This document shows positions 6,414 to 8,661 of a stretch of DNA of 8,661 nt, one piece after another. Source of the DNA: an uncultured Erysipelotrichaceae bacterium. GTDB taxonomy: Bacteria; Bacillota_I; Bacilli_A; Erysipelotrichales; Erysipelotrichaceae. Numbering within the stretch: the stretch's first letter is position 1; every line of letters starts with the position of its first letter. The translations under genes and the position numbers were made by a program. The stretch is taken from positions 1 to 8,661 of the forward strand of contig CADBND010000243.1 in NCBI GenBank assembly GCA_902795875.1. The letters run 5' to 3'. The notes under the pieces were generated by a model that saw only the letters and a program-made list of their open reading frames with translations, did not search any database and was not told the DNA's origin.

Positions 6414-7091
6414 ATGAGCAATAAAAATCCGTATGAAAACAGTGAAGAACTGGATATCCCGGATTTCGTAGAAGAAAAGACGAGTACCGATTCCAGTATC
6501 GATATGTCCATCTTCAAGATGTCTGATGATGAACTCTATGATGATGCGACAGAAGAGAAAAAACAAGAAGTAGACGACGAAGACGACTACGAGCCGAAAA
6601 GGAAAAAAGGCTCGGGCGGTTCTCTGGTCGTAGCGCTGATCATCATATTCCTGCTTCTTGCGGCTTTGGGCGGAGCTGCCTTCTATGCCTGGAAACAGCA
6701 TGAGGCTTATGTCAAAGCGAATACCGCTTATCTGCAGATGCAGGCAAACGAAGAAAACTACAAGAAGCAGATCGCTGATCAAAGTGCCACGATCGAAGCG
6801 CTGAACAAGCAGATCAGTGATCTACAGGCGAAAAATGACATGATCGGCGATGGCGATATCGTCTATGAGATCCTCGATGGTGGCATGCGATTCAGGACTG
6901 AACCAACCAGCGATGCCGAATTGACTACCTACAACGGTATTTCAGAAGTCGAGACAGGAGAAAAATACCGCGTTCTCGAGGTCGTCAATGACAGGGATCT
7001 CGGCGATCAGTACCTTTGGGCGAAACTGGCGGACAACGTGTATTTCTGCCTTGGCTCCGAGGATGATGAGTGGGTCAAAAAGATCGATTAA
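6414..7091 (+). CDS. Single-pass membrane protein with coiled coil and outside SH3-like domain
   Basis: This 225-residue protein has an acidic, probably disordered cytoplasmic part (1-60), a basic stop (KRKK, 62-65), one membrane helix (about 71-92, LVVALIIIFLLLAALGGAAF), a coiled coil (about 98-142, with heptad-like ATIEALNKQISDLQAK) and a C-terminal SH3-like domain (about 148-225). The last contains GGMRFRTEPTSDAEL, which resembles the NVRSGPS start of bacterial SH3b domains, and a strand pattern ending in DEWVKKI. The positive-inside rule puts the N-terminus in the cytoplasm and the SH3-like domain outside, where such domains usually bind wall peptides or glycans. ATG 6414 is chosen because GAGG at 6403-6406 lies 7 bases upstream. 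A GTG at 6408 would add two residues. It is probably co-transcribed with the acidic protein gene, and murA follows. The exact function is unknown; a wall-sensing or tethering role is inferred. Confidence 0.85.
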   Translation: MSNKNPYENSEELDIPDFVEEKTSTDSSIDMSIFKMSDDELYDDATEEKKQEVDDEDDYEPKRKKGSGGSLVVALIIIFLLLAALGGAAFYAWKQHEAYVKANTAYLQMQANEENYKKQIADQSATIEALNKQISDLQAKNDMIGDGDIVYEILDGGMRFRTEPTSDAELTTYNGISEVETGEKYRVLEVVNDRDLGDQYLWAKLADNVYFCLGSEDDEWVKKID

Positions 7092-7093
7092 TC

Positions 7094-7112
7094 AGCAGGT
7101 CGATGACCTGCT
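7094..7112 (+). terminator. Perfect 8-bp hairpin before murA, possible weak terminator
   Basis: AGCAGGTC (7094-7101) and GACCTGCT (7105-7112) form a perfect inverted repeat around GAT. The following TTCTAAAT is a poor T-tract, so termination would be weak or partial. The hairpin starts 3 bases after the upstream stop and ends 18 bases before the likely murA start. It could also be an operator-like palindrome or an RNA processing or stability element. Confidence 0.4.
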
Positions 7113-7130
7113 TTCTAAATGGTAAAAGAA

Positions 7131-8375
7131 ATGGAAGACATTATTAGAATCAAGGGAGGCCGAAAGCTGAAGGGGGAAGTGACAGTCTCTTCCTGCAAGA
7201 ACTCCGTCGTTGCGATCCTTCCTTCCGTTGTTATGGCTTCAGAGATCGTAAAACTCTACGACGTTCCCGATATCAAAGACGTTCAGATCCTGATCAAACT
7301 TCTGGAATTTTTGAATGTGAAGGTAAGAGCGGACGGTGATGAGCTGACGATCGATCCGACCAATATCACTTACGTCGACCTGCTCGATGATGACGTTATG
7401 AAACTGCGTGCTTCGTATTATTTCATGGGTGCTTTACTCGGACGCTTCAAACACGTACGCATGTATTCACCGGGTGGCTGCAATCTCGGTCCCAGGCCGA
7501 TCGATCTGCATCTCAAGGGGTTTGAAGCTCTAGGTGCCAGGATCAAGCAGGAAGGCAACATCATCGAGATCACTGCCGATGAATTGTTAGGAGACGACAT
7601 CTATCTGGATTTCGCTTCTGTCGGCGCCACTATCAACATTATGCTGGCAGCATGTTTTGCCAGAGGAAGGACGACGATCGAAAATGCCGCGAAGGAACCG
7701 GAGATCATCGACCTGTCTTCTATGCTGAACAAGATGGGTGCACAGATCCGTGGCGCAGGCACTTCTGAGATCACGATCCATGGCGTCAACCGTCTTAAAG
7801 GTTGTATCCACGATATCATTCCCGATCGTATCGAGGCGGGTACATATATCATCGCTGCTGCGGCGTGTGGAGAAGATGTGACTGTAAACAACGTCATTCC
7901 CCAGCATATTGAAGCATTGACTTCCAAACTGGAAGAGATGGGCGTGAAACTTGAACAGGGTTCCGACTATGTGCGGGTCTATGAATCTCCGGAATTGAAG
8001 GCAGTCGATATCATCACACAGCCGTTCCCAGGTTTTGCCACTGACCTGCAGCAGCCTCTGACAAGTCTTATGACTAAGGCGAAGGGCGATTCGAAGATCG
8101 AAGAGACCATCTATGCGGAACGTTTCAAACACTGTCACGAGCTCAATCAGATGGGTGCGAACATCGAATATCGGACCGGTGAATCGCTCGTACATGGTGG
8201 AACGCCTTTACACGGTACGGATATCTTTGCGACCGATCTGAGATGCGGTGCAGCACTCGTCATTGCCGGTTTGATGGCGGATGGCGAAACATTTATTCAC
8301 AATGCTTACCATATCTACAGGGGTTATGATTCTATCGTTTCCAAACTCAGGGCGATCGGTGCGGAAATCGAGTGA
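7131..8375 (+). CDS. murA: UDP-N-acetylglucosamine 1-carboxyvinyltransferase, MurZ/MurAB type
   Basis: MurA transfers enolpyruvate from PEP to UDP-GlcNAc, the first committed step of peptidoglycan precursor synthesis in the cytoplasm. In the 414-residue product the active-site residues fall almost on E. coli numbers: K23 in CKNS, R93, C117 in PGGCNLGPRPID (the PEP- and fosfomycin-binding cysteine), R122, D305 in GFATDLQQP, R371 in DLRCGAALVIAGL, and R397 in IYRGYD. With C117 present, the enzyme should be fosfomycin-sensitive. RASYYFMGALLGRFK and CNLGPRPID resemble the second paralogue of Firmicutes (MurZ/MurAB) more than MurAA. That rests on remembered sequences. MEDIIRIKGG at ATG 7131 matches the family N-terminus. 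An in-frame ATG at 7119 adds four residues. Neither has a good ribosome binding site (only GGT at 7121-7123). It lies next to rpmE as in Bacillus, but without rho between them. Confidence 0.96.
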   Translation: MEDIIRIKGGRKLKGEVTVSSCKNSVVAILPSVVMASEIVKLYDVPDIKDVQILIKLLEFLNVKVRADGDELTIDPTNITYVDLLDDDVMKLRASYYFMGALLGRFKHVRMYSPGGCNLGPRPIDLHLKGFEALGARIKQEGNIIEITADELLGDDIYLDFASVGATINIMLAACFARGRTTIENAAKEPEIIDLSSMLNKMGAQIRGAGTSEITIHGVNRLKGCIHDIIPDRIEAGTYIIAAAACGEDVTVNNVIPQHIEALTSKLEEMGVKLEQGSDYVRVYESPELKAVDIITQPFPGFATDLQQPLTSLMTKAKGDSKIEETIYAERFKHCHELNQMGANIEYRTGESLVHGGTPLHGTDIFATDLRCGAALVIAGLMADGETFIHNAYHIYRGYDSIVSKLRAIGAEIE

Positions 8376-8382
8376 TTTAGTG

Positions 8383-8411
8383 TTTACATTCGTTTTTTAA
8401 TCTGTTAATAT
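8383..8411 (+). promoter_or_regulatory. Probable promoter of rpmE
   Basis: TTTACA (8383-8388, five of six matches to TTGACA) is separated by 17 bases from TAATAT (8406-8411). TG at 8403-8404 makes the latter an extended -10. The gap here is AT-rich, with TATATATAA just downstream. Transcription would start near 8418 and leave a leader of about 54 bases before rpmE. Confidence 0.6.
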
Positions 8412-8429
8412 ATATAAGCGTAAAACTTA

Positions 8430-8454
8430 CTTTGGGTTGACTTGATACTCAAGG
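8430..8454 (+). promoter_or_regulatory. Candidate structured leader of rpmE
   Basis: CTTTGGGT (8430-8437) can pair with ACTCAAGG (8447-8454) in an 8-bp stem with two G-U pairs. A smaller hairpin, CTTGA/TCAAG (8441-8445 with 8449-8453, loop TAC), uses the same 3' bases, so the two exclude each other. The ribosome binding site AAGGGAG (8458-8464) begins 4 bases after them. Autoregulatory leaders have been predicted for L31 genes in Firmicutes. Whether this matches one was not tested. Confidence 0.35.
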
Positions 8455-8471
8455 CGGAAGGGAGATTAAAG

Positions 8472-8661
8472 ATGAAAAAAGGTATTCATCCTGATTATTA
8501 CAGAGTTACTGTTACCTGCGCTGGTTGCGGAACGACATTTGAGACCGGTTCTACCAAGAAAGACGGTATCAAGGTCGATACCTGCTCAAACTGCCATCCG
8601 TTCTATACGGGCAGACAGAGATTCGCAGCTTCGGCAGGCAGAATTGAAAAATTCAATAAGA
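8472..8661 (+). CDS. rpmE: Ribosomal protein L31, zinc-binding type, 3' end outside window
   Basis: L31 sits on the central protuberance of the large ribosomal subunit and bridges to the small subunit. The 63 visible residues cover nearly all of the usual 66-70. MKKGIHPDYY, CSNCHPFYTGRQRF and the final GRIEKFNK are family signatures. Cysteines C16, C19, C38 and C41 form a zinc ribbon, so this is the zinc-containing (C+) form. The first pair reads CAGCG, one residue longer than the CxCG seen in the Bacillus and E. coli proteins. AAGGGAG at 8458-8464 lies 7 bases before the ATG. It has its own promoter in the 96-base gap after murA. The gap also holds a weak 5-bp hairpin across the murA stop, not directly followed by a T-run, so transcription from murA may also read through. 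Confidence 0.96.
   Translation, partial: MKKGIHPDYYRVTVTCAGCGTTFETGSTKKDGIKVDTCSNCHPFYTGRQRFAASAGRIEKFNK

Noticed and set aside
8365..8397. Possible terminator after murA (AAATC/GATTT stem, T-run at 8392-8397)
   Set aside because: The stem is 5 bp and AT-rich, and the T-run is 13 bases away from it, so it does not fit an intrinsic terminator.

Overview
All genes in this window lie on the + strand and are tightly packed, with 4 to 11 bp overlaps or short gaps. The content fits a Firmicutes (Bacillota) chromosome: an HtrA-like protease next to rlmH, an HPr with both His15 and Ser46, a phosphoglucomutase of the PgcA type, a MurZ/MurAB-type MurA, and a zinc-type L31 downstream of it. The moderate GC content and the gene mix suggest Erysipelotrichia or a relative. 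That placement is my inference and was not checked by any search. There is no mobile element, CRISPR array, tRNA or rRNA, and no gene-free gap reaches 300 bases.

Region 1 (1-2305) is an envelope and ribosome block. It holds the 3' part of a LysM-G5-M23 murein peptidase, a membrane-anchored trypsin-like/PDZ protease, and rlmH. In Bacillus the htrA-like gene and rlmH end the walRK region, so the window probably begins just downstream of a wal-type two-component operon, which lies outside it.

Region 2 (2306-2727) is a self-contained ptsH (HPr) transcription unit. It has a strong sigma-A promoter, a near-consensus CcpA cre box lying between the -35 and -10, ptsH alone without ptsI, and an intrinsic terminator. 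The terminator's T-tract runs directly into the ribosome binding site of the next gene.

Region 3 (2728-7091) is a run of four genes: phosphoglucomutase, a TrmR-like class I methyltransferase (ATGA overlap), a 466-residue acidic and largely disordered protein of unknown function (GTG start, 11 bp overlap), and a single-pass membrane protein with an acidic cytoplasmic tail and an outside SH3-like domain. The last two are the least explained genes here and form the best candidate for an undescribed unit.

Region 4 (7092-8661) holds a perfect 8-bp-stem hairpin, murA of the MurZ/MurAB type, a promoter with a short structured leader, and the 5' end of rpmE. In Bacillus and Staphylococcus rho lies between these two genes; here it is absent. 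Overall the window joins peptidoglycan synthesis and turnover, sugar-phosphate metabolism with its carbon-catabolite signal protein, and translation maintenance.
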